A DNA stretch of 6,997 nucleotides from Bacteroidales bacterium (GTDB taxonomy: Bacteria > Bacteroidota > Bacteroidia > Bacteroidales > GCA-2748055), in contig JANTFK010000173.1 in NCBI GenBank assembly GCA_024763595.1, positions 1-6,997 on the forward strand. Direction: 5' to 3'. Below, one piece after another: positions 1 to 6,034 of the stretch. The first letter of the stretch is position 1. Every line of letters begins with the position of its first letter. The notes beneath the pieces are model-generated. The model made no database searches, was not told the DNA's origin, and saw only the letters and a program-made list of their open reading frames with translations. Position numbers and translations under genes: made by a program.

Positions 1-190
1 TAGCGAGTACCCATAAAATTAACAATAAATCGAAGATTACCGAACGCACAGGCCCGGATAACATCGCCGAACTCTCAGACCCGGTTGATTTCACGCTAAG
101 AGTTCCCCGGGGTTTATTCAATTACCGGGTTACAATATACAATATAACTGCTTCTTTTCTTTTTTGCAATGTATTAGCTTTGCAGTCACC
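1..190. other. Left-edge stretch with no recognisable gene
   Basis: Two edge-crossing frames are open here, and neither gives a protein I recognise. On the plus strand, the frame starting at base 3 is open to a TGA at 192-194, which overlaps the ATG of the next gene as ATGA. If coding, it would be the last 63 codons of an upstream gene translationally coupled to the DUF218 gene. On the minus strand, a frame is open from about 122 off the left edge, with a possible ATG near 66 followed by a hydrophobic run (VIFDLLLILWVLA). The stretch also holds small inverted repeats: GAACTCT at 69-75 with AGAGTTC at 99-105, and ACCCGGT at 79-85 with ACCGGGT at 124-130. The A/T-rich part at 131-165 looks non-coding. 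Confidence 0.35.
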
Positions 191-688
191 ATGAAAGGCG
201 TAATAATTATACTGGGATCACCCAATGATGATAAGGGTAATTTAATGCAAATGGCTGTTGACAGAATTGATAAAGGGATTGAAGAATACAACAAACGCCC
301 GGGATATAAGATCATCGTAACAGGAGGTTTCGGGAAGCATTTTAATACCACAGATAAACCGCATGCCCATTATGCAAAACAGTACCTGGTGGAAAAAGGA
401 GTGGCTGAGCATGATATTCTGGCACTGGTTGAAAGCCGGTTTACCATGGAAGATGCAACCCTTTCCAAACCGGTAGCAGATCAATACCGGGCAAAGGCAC
501 TCGTCATTGTAAGCTCAGATTTTCACATACCCAGGGTAAGCTATATTTTCCGGCATGTGTTCCGGGGTTATCACCTCTCATATTCCGAAGTTCCGACACA
601 TTGCTCCCCTGAACAGTATCACAAACTGCTGCAGCATGAGGCAGAAGCGCTGGATAAAATGAAACGGGACGGTTTTACCGGTTACTGA
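191..688 (+). CDS. DUF218 / YdcF-like family protein
   Basis: This 165-residue soluble protein matches the DUF218 (YdcF-like) pattern. An N-terminal beta strand (VIIILGS, residues 4-10) is followed by the IIVTGGFG strand-turn (41-48), a segment resembling the GV...I..E..S.TT.ENA block (70-90), and the diagnostic LVIVSSDFHIPR motif (104-115). There is no signal peptide or membrane segment, unlike the membrane-anchored members of the family. Biochemical roles in this family are poorly defined; nucleotide or S-adenosylmethionine binding has been discussed for YdcF, so no reaction is assigned. I chose the ATG at 191 because the protein begins directly with the first family strand; a TTG at 164 would add nine unlikely residues. 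No Shine-Dalgarno is visible. The stop overlaps the convergent sulfatase gene by 7 bases. Confidence 0.8.
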   Translation: MKGVIIILGSPNDDKGNLMQMAVDRIDKGIEEYNKRPGYKIIVTGGFGKHFNTTDKPHAHYAKQYLVEKGVAEHDILALVESRFTMEDATLSKPVADQYRAKALVIVSSDFHIPRVSYIFRHVFRGYHLSYSEVPTHCSPEQYHKLLQHEAEALDKMKRDGFTGY

Positions 689-2451
689 TCTTGTTTAACG
701 CTTTCTATTTCGATCCAGAAAGGCAGTATCTGTTTCCGTTTCACCAGATATACAGGAATTAGCCCGCCCTCCAGATTGGGCAGGGACACATTGTTCATTT
801 CAATTACGTCAACACCTGACTGATCATGGCTTTTCTGGTGAACGATCCCGTTTGTTTCGAGTAACATCCTTCCACCGGCTTCCACCGGTTTGATAAATTT
901 AAACCTGAAATTATAGGTGCCCTGACTGATGCGAACATTCCATTTCCCGTATATCTCCTCCTGTGCCCATATGCCCCGCTGGCCTCCTGCATCGTTCCGG
1001 TTCAGGATGACCGGGTTCTCGTTATGATTGCCAATTTCTATAAGGGGAGGGTTGGTGAGGTTGTCTGAGGCAATCACTTCCCGGTATATTTTGTCAAGCT
1101 CCTGCCTGAGGGTGATGGCAACGGCTTCATGGCCCCGTATAATATTCTGTTGTTCAAAGGGGTCCTGTTCCATATTGAACAGTTCAAAACCGGTGATACC
1201 GGCATCATAATCGGTGTTCCCCACCAGTTTATACCGGCCCTTCCGGAGAGCTATATTATGGTATAGTTCCGGGTAGCGCCTGGTCCAGTAAAAAAACAGA
1301 GGCCTTTCTTCCCAATCCTGCTCATGGCCCATCAACAGTGGCAGCAGGTTTTTCCCGTCAATCTGTTTTGCTTCCGGCAGTTCAACATGGCATATCTGTG
1401 CCAGTGTTGGCAGGATATCGATATGTGCGGCAACAGTTTCAATGTCCCGGTTTCCATCCAGTAGCGATGGGTATCTCATGTAGCAGGGAACCCTTACCCC
1501 GCCCTGGTAGACGCTTCCCTTTCGTCCACGCATTCCTCCCACAAACCGGGGCTGTTGTGGCCCGTTATCAGTCAGGAAGATAACCAGGGTCTTTTCTCTC
1601 AGGTTCAGATCATCAATTTTTTTCAGTAAAACGCCTGTATTATCATCAATATTGGTAACCATGGCGTACACTCTTCGTGCAGCTTCCTTCTCCTTATCCC
1701 CCATGAACGGAAAGGGTTTATTATCCTTTTCAAATCCGGTTGCCGGGTCAATATCCCGGTATAAACGGTAATATTCATCAGGCACCTGCAGGGGAGTATG
1801 GGGGGCATTAAAGGAGAGATAGCAGAAGAATGGTACATCCCGGTTTCTTTCAATAAACCGGATGGCCTCCCGGGTGAATATATCTGTACAGTATCCCTTG
1901 TACGCCTTTTTCTTTCCATTGTGCCAGAGTACCGGGTCGAAATAGGAGCTATCCCCCCTGAAATAATTGGTTATGTCGCCCACCTGTCCCATTCCACCTG
2001 CCAGGTGAACCACAGACTCATCAAATCCCTGCTCCATGGGCCTGGAGGGATAGTTATCCCCCAGGTGCCATTTGCCAAATATGCCTGTGGCGTAGTTGGC
2101 CTGTTTCAACATCTCCGCAATGGTAATCTCATTGGATGCCATGATAGCCCCGCCATTATAGGTATCCCTGACCCCTGTCCTCAGGCTGTAGCGCCCTGTC
2201 ATTAAACTGGAGCGGGTAGGGGCGCATACAGGGGAAACATAGAAATTATTCAACCTGACACTCTCTGCTGCCAGCTGGTTAAGCACCGGTGTTTGAATAT
2301 GCGGATTGCCATTGAACCCCAGGTCTCCGTAACCCTGGTCATCGGTCAGGATAATGATCACGTTGGGGTGTTCCCGCATTTGCGCATAACTCTGGAAGGT
2401 TAAAAACGGGGCCACGATGACAAGCCCGGTTAGCAGGTATCTGATTTTCAT
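682..2451 (-). CDS. Secreted sulfatase (arylsulfatase A-like, S1 family)
   Basis: The 589-residue protein belongs to the formylglycine-dependent sulfatases, which hydrolyse sulfate esters. The N-terminus is a signal peptide (hydrophobic core about residues 5-20, probable cleavage after SYA at 23) with no lipobox cysteine, so export to the periplasm or beyond is expected. Active-site elements are all in place: TDDQG (D37, D38, metal ligands), CAPTR at 76-80 with C76 as the residue converted to formylglycine, GKWHLG (K127, H129), NAPHTP (H218), TDNGPQ (D295, N296) and the following RGRKGS (K311). Residues from about 470 form a C-terminal extension seen in many Bacteroidota sulfatases. The sequence cannot give the substrate (sulfated glycan or other ester). 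No anaerobic sulfatase-maturating enzyme lies in the window, so maturation must come from elsewhere. It is the last gene of the minus-strand series, 28 bases after the DUF1295-like gene, and has no evident Shine-Dalgarno. Confidence 0.95.
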   Translation of the reverse strand: MKIRYLLTGLVIVAPFLTFQSYAQMREHPNVIIILTDDQGYGDLGFNGNPHIQTPVLNQLAAESVRLNNFYVSPVCAPTRSSLMTGRYSLRTGVRDTYNGGAIMASNEITIAEMLKQANYATGIFGKWHLGDNYPSRPMEQGFDESVVHLAGGMGQVGDITNYFRGDSSYFDPVLWHNGKKKAYKGYCTDIFTREAIRFIERNRDVPFFCYLSFNAPHTPLQVPDEYYRLYRDIDPATGFEKDNKPFPFMGDKEKEAARRVYAMVTNIDDNTGVLLKKIDDLNLREKTLVIFLTDNGPQQPRFVGGMRGRKGSVYQGGVRVPCYMRYPSLLDGNRDIETVAAHIDILPTLAQICHVELPEAKQIDGKNLLPLLMGHEQDWEERPLFFYWTRRYPELYHNIALRKGRYKLVGNTDYDAGITGFELFNMEQDPFEQQNIIRGHEAVAITLRQELDKIYREVIASDNLTNPPLIEIGNHNENPVILNRNDAGGQRGIWAQEEIYGKWNVRISQGTYNFRFKFIKPVEAGGRMLLETNGIVHQKSHDQSGVDVIEMNNVSLPNLEGGLIPVYLVKRKQILPFWIEIESVKQDQ

Positions 2452-2479
2452 AGCAGTGCCCGATAAAAGTGCAAACTGT

Positions 2480-3169
2480 TTAATAGATGAACGGAATTAA
2501 CATCTTTGTCTTTTTGGCATAATCGTCATACGCCTTTCCATATTTATGTTTCAGGTAGCTGTCTAATTTCGGGGCATTGAAAAAAGCAAAAAAGAAAAAC
2601 AGTAAAACAGGGAAAATAATTGCGTACCAGTTCCTGGTGATCATGGCATAGGCAGTGACCCACAATACGTCTCCGAAATAGTTAATGTGCCGGGAATATT
2701 TAAAGAAGCCACCGGTATAAATCTTCCCGGTATTCTCCGGCCGCTTTTTCCACCTGTCCCTTAAAATCTCACTACCGCTGTTCAAAACACAACCCGCGAC
2801 AAACAGTGCCATGGCAAAATAATCGAGACCGTCGATGGAAGTGGTTGCCGGTAAAACAAAGAGTGAAAATCCCACAAAGTAAAGAGCAAAAGCAAAAGGT
2901 ACACTGAAACTCTCTTCCCAGGGTATTCTCCTTTTCAGCAGGAAGATCATGGTATAGGCAATCCGGAAAAAGGTGATGATATTAAAACCAAAAATGATCA
3001 CTCTCCTGGTTGAATCTCCTGTAGCATTTTGAATATGCAGATGTTCTTCACAAAAATCCCCGCCGTTTTGGAATAAAATCCAGTAAGATAGCCAGATAAA
3101 CAGGATCTCCAACAGATGAATAATGATCTTCTGCGGGATACTTTTACCCGTTTGTCCGTACAGATCCAT
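2480..3169 (-). CDS. Membrane protein of the DUF1295 / isoprenylcysteine methyltransferase-like group
   Basis: This 229-residue integral membrane protein has hydrophobic segments at roughly 17-34, 58-78, 88-108, 114-131 and 181-198. The C-terminal half carries the hallmark of the DUF1295 / steroid 5-alpha-reductase C-terminal / ICMT-like fold: GGFFKYSRHINYFGD (153-167), followed after a membrane span by NAPKLDSYLKHKYG and the YDDYAKKTKMLIPF tail (198-227). Relatives include isoprenylcysteine and phospholipid methyltransferases and delta-type lipid reductases, so it could methylate or reduce a lipid-like substrate; which of these is not decidable here. Common DUF1295 proteins have HPNYFGE where this one has HINYFGD. 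The ATG is 9 bases after the enolase stop on the same strand, so the two are very likely co-transcribed. No Shine-Dalgarno is evident, which suggests reinitiation from the enolase gene. Confidence 0.8.
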   Translation of the reverse strand: MDLYGQTGKSIPQKIIIHLLEILFIWLSYWILFQNGGDFCEEHLHIQNATGDSTRRVIIFGFNIITFFRIAYTMIFLLKRRIPWEESFSVPFAFALYFVGFSLFVLPATTSIDGLDYFAMALFVAGCVLNSGSEILRDRWKKRPENTGKIYTGGFFKYSRHINYFGDVLWVTAYAMITRNWYAIIFPVLLFFFFAFFNAPKLDSYLKHKYGKAYDDYAKKTKMLIPFIY

Positions 3170-3178
3170 GATAAAGTG

Positions 3179-4462
3179 TTATTCAGCGTTTTTAAATGCT
3201 TTTTTTCCGGCGAAACTTGCTGCTTTCCCCAATTCATTTTCAATGCGCATCAGTTGATTGAACTTTTCTATACGTTCTCCCCGGCAACCGCTGCCTGTTT
3301 TAAGGTGCCCTGCATTAATACCTACCGTCAGATCTGCTATAAAACTATCTACTGTTTCACCGCTCCTGTGAGAGACAAAACAATTGTATGAATTTTTATA
3401 TGCAAGTTCAATCGTTTCCAGTGTCTCAGTAACAGTGCCTATCTGGTTCAGTTTGATCAGGATAGAATTTGCCACACCTCTGTTGATACCTTCTGCCAGT
3501 ATGGCTTTATTGGTGCAAAACAGATCATCGCCCACAATTTCAATTCTTTTCCCGATTACATCTGTAAGATTTTTCCATCCTTCCCAATCATTTTCAGCCA
3601 GGCCATCTTCCAGCAAAACGATCGGATACTGATTCACCCAGCTTTCCCAGAGTTTTACCATTTCATCACTGGAAACCAGTTTTTTTGAACTTTTGAAAAA
3701 CTTATATTTCCCCTCTTCCCACATTTCGCTGGCAGCAGGATCAAGGCAGATACTTACTTCTTCCCCCGGCTTATATCCGGCCTTAGTTACTCCTTCCAGG
3801 ATCATCTCAACGGCCTGCTCATTTGATTTTAGATCGGGAGCAAATCCTCCTTCATCACCAACGCCCGTGCTTAACCCTTTTGATTTCAAGACTGATTTTA
3901 ATGAATGAAAAACTTCTTCACCCATGCGAATGGCTTCTTTAAATGACGGGGCATGGTGAGGGGCGATCATGAATTCCTGAAAATCCACTGTATTGTCTGC
4001 ATGCTTGCCGCCATTGATGACATTCATACAGGGCACAGGCATCAGGTGGGCATTGCTTCCTCCTAAATACTGGTATAAAGGAATGTTTGCGCTGAGTGCT
4101 TTTGCACGGGCAAAAGCCATGGAAACGCCCAGTATGGCATTTGCCCCCAGTTTGGCCTTGTTGTTGGTACCATCCAGTTCAATTAAAAAATAATCAAGCT
4201 CCCGCTGGTTGGTGAACGCTCTGTTTTTAATTTCACCGGCAATCATAGCATTGACATTATTAACGGCCTTTAAAACACCTTTGCCACCATAACGTTGCTG
4301 ATCACCATCCCGCAATTCTGTTGCTTCCCGCTCGCCCGTTGATGCTCCGCTTGGGACCATGGCACGGGAAACCGTTCCATCCTCCAGTTTCAGGTTTACT
4401 TCAACAGTCGGGTTTCCTCTTGAATCGAGTATTTCGATGGCTTCAATTTGTTGAATTCTCAT
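3179..4462 (-). CDS. eno: Enolase (phosphopyruvate hydratase)
   Basis: Enolase interconverts 2-phosphoglycerate and phosphoenolpyruvate in glycolysis and gluconeogenesis, in the cytoplasm. At 427 residues the protein is full length for a bacterial enolase. Visible landmarks are the N-terminal ILDSRGNPTVEV, the mobile loop SGAST (38-42), DFQEFMI (160-166), DEGG with catalytic E204 (203-206), the three Mg ligands D241 (LDPAASE), E285 (LLEDGLAE) and D312 (GDDLF), the signature ILIKLNQIGTVTET with catalytic K337, SHRSGET (364-370) and RGERIEKFNQLMRIE near the end. No key residue is missing. The start is fixed by a strong GGAGG 9 bases upstream. It sits between a Crp/Fnr regulator gene 41 bases upstream and a membrane protein gene 9 bases downstream, an unusual setting for eno. 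Confidence 0.98.
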   Translation of the reverse strand: MRIQQIEAIEILDSRGNPTVEVNLKLEDGTVSRAMVPSGASTGEREATELRDGDQQRYGGKGVLKAVNNVNAMIAGEIKNRAFTNQRELDYFLIELDGTNNKAKLGANAILGVSMAFARAKALSANIPLYQYLGGSNAHLMPVPCMNVINGGKHADNTVDFQEFMIAPHHAPSFKEAIRMGEEVFHSLKSVLKSKGLSTGVGDEGGFAPDLKSNEQAVEMILEGVTKAGYKPGEEVSICLDPAASEMWEEGKYKFFKSSKKLVSSDEMVKLWESWVNQYPIVLLEDGLAENDWEGWKNLTDVIGKRIEIVGDDLFCTNKAILAEGINRGVANSILIKLNQIGTVTETLETIELAYKNSYNCFVSHRSGETVDSFIADLTVGINAGHLKTGSGCRGERIEKFNQLMRIENELGKAASFAGKKAFKNAE

Positions 4463-4471
4463 AATGTTAGT

Positions 4472-4476
4472 CCTCC
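4472..4476 (-). promoter_or_regulatory. Shine-Dalgarno site of enolase
   Basis: GGAGG on the minus strand lies 9 bases before the enolase ATG. It is one of the few strong ribosome binding sites in the window and supports the chosen start. Strong initiation here would let the enolase be made at a higher level than the other genes of the same transcript. Confidence 0.75.
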
Positions 4477-4503
4477 AGATATTAAATGCAATTAAATTTG
4501 AAT

Positions 4504-5184
4504 TTACCCATTTTTACTGATCTCTTCAAGTTTTTTGGTATCAATCAACCTGATGTGTTTACCGTTGACTTCAATAATCCCGTCCTGATCCAGTTCCGAC
4601 AGCATACGGCTCACTGTTTCACGGGATGTACAAATCAGGTCAGCCAGTTCATTTCGACTGAGGGGAAGATCAAACTCGCCGGAATGATATATGGTATTGG
4701 CCATGTATAGCAAATTAACAGCCAGTCGGCCGAAAATCTGGTTTTGCACAAGTGTTACACAACGGTGAAATTGCTCCAGCTCATTTTTGCAAAGTTCAAC
4801 AATGATCTCATAAGAAAATTCAGTATTTAAACGGAGAAGGCTTTTAAAAGCCCCGAGATCTATAAAACATACGGTTGTTGGTTCAAGTGCCACAGCCGAA
4901 TAATGATTGATCTTATCACCCATGGTAGTGGGAACGCCAAGATAACATGGCGCTTTTTTGAGCCTTAAGATCTGTTTTCGCTGAGGACCCTGCATGATAA
5001 TTTTTACCAGCCCTTTTTGAAGATATATGATGTTCGAAGACAATGCATCCTGTTTGAAAAGGGTTTCCCCTCTCTCAAATGCAACTTCCACACAGTTTTG
5101 CCCTAATAACTCCAACTCATTGTCAATCAGACTCTCAGCGGCTTTTGATTTAATCAAACAGGCCGAACAACTTCTGTTTTCCAT
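4504..5184 (-). CDS. Crp/Fnr-family transcriptional regulator
   Basis: The 226-residue protein has the two-domain Crp/Fnr layout. An N-terminal cyclic-nucleotide-binding-like beta-roll (about 25-120) contains FERGETLFKQDALSSNIIYL and KGLVKI. A long dimerisation helix follows (about 125-155), then a C-terminal winged helix with LSRNELADLICTSRETVSRMLSEL (175-198). The recognition helix SRETVSR keeps the E..SR arrangement used by FNR and CRP to contact TGTGA/TTGAT-type half sites. Cysteines at 6, 9 and 31 sit near the N-terminus. They do not reproduce the CxxC-x5-C spacing of E. coli FNR, so an oxygen-sensing 4Fe-4S cluster is possible but not shown. The cyclic-AMP binding RxS motif of CRP is not evident. 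The gene is transcribed away from the DsrE operon, and a perfect palindromic operator lies 27 bases upstream. No Shine-Dalgarno is seen. Confidence 0.92.
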   Translation of the reverse strand: MENRSCSACLIKSKAAESLIDNELELLGQNCVEVAFERGETLFKQDALSSNIIYLQKGLVKIIMQGPQRKQILRLKKAPCYLGVPTTMGDKINHYSAVALEPTTVCFIDLGAFKSLLRLNTEFSYEIIVELCKNELEQFHRCVTLVQNQIFGRLAVNLLYMANTIYHSGEFDLPLSRNELADLICTSRETVSRMLSELDQDGIIEVNGKHIRLIDTKKLEEISKNG

Positions 5185-5211
5185 GTTATAATTGTTTCAT
5201 TGAATGTAATG

Positions 5212-5237
5212 AATTATGTGATGCAAATCACATAATT
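5212..5237. promoter_or_regulatory. Crp/Fnr-type operator, perfect 11-base inverted repeat
   Basis: AATTATGTGAT at 5212-5222 and ATCACATAATT at 5227-5237 are exact reverse complements around a GCAA centre. The core reads TGTGA-N6-TCACA, the consensus arrangement of CRP-like sites, and also fits TGTGAT-N4-ATCACA. It lies 27 bases before the start of the Crp/Fnr-family gene and 109 bases before the dsrE-like start. The regulator next door keeps the matching E..SR recognition helix. Inference: autoregulation, plus activation or repression of the sulfur/Hdr operon. Confidence 0.8.
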
Positions 5238-5286
5238 GAGCAAGTAACCTCACAGCAAATGTGTGGAATGTTGTTGAAACTGACCG

Positions 5287-5294
5287 TATAATTG
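5287..5294 (+). promoter_or_regulatory. Possible -10/-7 promoter element of the dsrE operon
   Basis: TATAATTG matches the sigma-70 -10 hexamer TATAAT exactly, and 7 of 8 positions of the Bacteroidota -7 element TAnnTTTG. It lies 52 bases before the dsrE-like ATG and downstream of the palindromic operator, so a factor bound there could activate. No good -35 or -33 partner is visible at the usual distance, which would fit an activator-dependent promoter but also weakens the call. Confidence 0.35.
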
Positions 5295-5297
5295 TAC

Positions 5298-5313
5298 TGT
5301 TAAATAATTAACA
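5298..5313. repeat. Short palindrome TGTTAA-N4-TTAACA
   Basis: This perfect inverted repeat has 6-base arms around ATAA and lies immediately after the putative -10 element, where the transcript would begin. It could be a second operator or a weak 5' hairpin. In A/T-rich DNA such repeats also arise by chance. Confidence 0.35.
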
Positions 5314-5333
5314 ATCATTCAATTTTAATTGAT

Positions 5334-5338
5334 AGGAG
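5334..5338 (+). promoter_or_regulatory. Shine-Dalgarno site of the dsrE-like gene
   Basis: AGGAG lies 8 bases before the ATG at 5347. It selects that start over an in-frame TTG at 5329, which is upstream of the site and would lack one. Confidence 0.7.
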
Positions 5339-5346
5339 ATTTCATC

Positions 5347-5766
5347 ATGGCAAACAAGAAACTAACATTAGCACTGTTTTCCGGTAGCGTTGACAAATTA
5401 ACAGCAGCCGGTGTAATTCTTGGAGGAGCAGCTGCTGAAGACATGGATGTGGACATTTATGTACTGCTCCAGGCTGCCTTCGCATTTAAAAAGGAAAATG
5501 CAATGGTTAACGACCGCGTTGCGGAAATTACCGATAAAAAGGATGATTTTCTGGCTTCGCTTGACCGTCTGAATACTCCGCACTGGACCGAAGCTTTTAA
5601 AACAGCCAAAGAAATGACCAATGTGACGATTCACATTTGCGGTTTTGCAGGCAAGGTATGGCACGGTGAAAAGCTGGACGATTTTATTGATCTGGCAGAT
5701 GATATTTGCGGTATTGGCGAATACATGGCATCTGCTGAGTCCGCCGATATCAACCTGTTTATTTAA
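5347..5766 (+). CDS. DsrE-family (DsrE2-like) sulfur-trafficking protein
   Basis: The 139-residue soluble protein has the DsrE/F-like Rossmann-type fold. It shows an N-terminal LALFSGSVDKLTAAGVILGGAAAEDMDV block (about 7-35) like that of DsrE2-type proteins (SG..DKL.AA..L..GAAA.GM.V), then IYVLLQAAFAFKK (37-49) and an IHICGFAGKVWHG strand (95-107). Family members act as sulfurtransferases that pass persulfide sulfur to TusA-like carriers. Candidate reactive cysteines are C98 and C121; C98 lies where DsrE2-like proteins have a conserved cysteine in a C(S)M-type loop. Membrane segments are absent. The start at 5347 has AGGAG 8 bases upstream. As first gene of the operon it lies 17 bases before the TusA gene, the classic DsrE-TusA pairing. 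Its donor and acceptor are inferred from context. Confidence 0.85.
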   Translation: MANKKLTLALFSGSVDKLTAAGVILGGAAAEDMDVDIYVLLQAAFAFKKENAMVNDRVAEITDKKDDFLASLDRLNTPHWTEAFKTAKEMTNVTIHICGFAGKVWHGEKLDDFIDLADDICGIGEYMASAESADINLFI

Positions 5767-5783
5767 CCTTTAAAAACGAGATC

Positions 5784-6032
5784 ATGAATACAGATGAATT
5801 AACATCCATTCACGTTGACAAATCAATTGATGCCCGCGGAACTTCCTGTCCCGGTCCGTTGCTGGCCGCAAAAAAAGCGATTGGCCAGATTGAAAAAGGA
5901 GAGGTCATGGAGGTTCTTTCGGCAGACGAAGGTACCAAACGGGATATTCCCAAATGGTGCCAGAAGAAAGGATTCGAATACCTGGGGACCATTGAAGAAT
6001 CAGGTTATTTTAAAATTCTGTTAAGGAAATAG
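5784..6032 (+). CDS. TusA-family sulfur carrier protein
   Basis: This 82-residue protein has the complete small two-layer TusA/SirA fold. IDARGTSCPGPLLAAKKAI (15-33) carries the family CPxP motif as CPGP with persulfide-carrying C22, and GEVMEVLSADEGTKRDIPKWCQKKGFEYL (39-67) gives the remaining conserved strand and the DIPxWC turn with C59. TusA proteins shuttle sulfur as a cysteine persulfide between sulfurtransferases and biosynthetic or energy-conserving sulfur enzymes. Here the likely donor is the DsrE-like protein upstream, and the likely acceptor is the FlpD/HdrA module downstream; both are inferred from the operon. Only a weak GAG precedes the ATG, so coupling to the upstream gene is possible. 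Confidence 0.93.
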   Translation: MNTDELTSIHVDKSIDARGTSCPGPLLAAKKAIGQIEKGEVMEVLSADEGTKRDIPKWCQKKGFEYLGTIEESGYFKILLRK

Positions 6033-6034
6033 AG

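Larger units (their letters stand above)
5185..5346. promoter_or_regulatory. Divergent control region between the regulator and the dsrE-like gene
   Basis: These 162 A/T-rich bases separate two divergent genes and must hold both promoters. From left to right they contain a perfect Crp/Fnr-type operator (5212-5237), an imperfect inverted repeat (5248-5266), a TATAATTG element (5287-5294), two short perfect palindromes (5298-5313 and 5319-5332) and the Shine-Dalgarno of the dsrE-like gene. No open reading frame of interest lies within it. Confidence 0.8.

Noticed and set aside
175..182. TAGCTTTG, a full match to the Bacteroidota -7 promoter element TAnnTTTG, just before the DUF218 gene
   Set aside because: No TTTG element sits at the proper distance upstream, and transcription from it would start at about the ATG and give a leaderless message. 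A chance match is likely.
164..190. TTG at 164 as start of the DUF218 gene
   Set aside because: It adds nine residues with no family similarity and lacks a Shine-Dalgarno. The ATG at 191 begins right at the first conserved strand.
670..690. CGGTTTTACCG as a possible bidirectional terminator between the convergent genes
   Set aside because: The arms are only 4 bases long with a 3-base loop and lie inside the coding sequence, with no U-run on either strand.
869..888. Tandem 10-base direct repeat CTTCCACCGG, two copies, within the sulfatase gene
   Set aside because: It lies in the coding sequence for VEAGGR. Two copies of 10 bases do not keep frame as a unit and do not repeat the protein. It is best explained as codon coincidence.
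1798..2205. Plus-strand open frame of 135 codons opposite the sulfatase gene
   Set aside because: It is antisense to a clear sulfatase with all catalytic motifs, and its translation has no recognisable domain.
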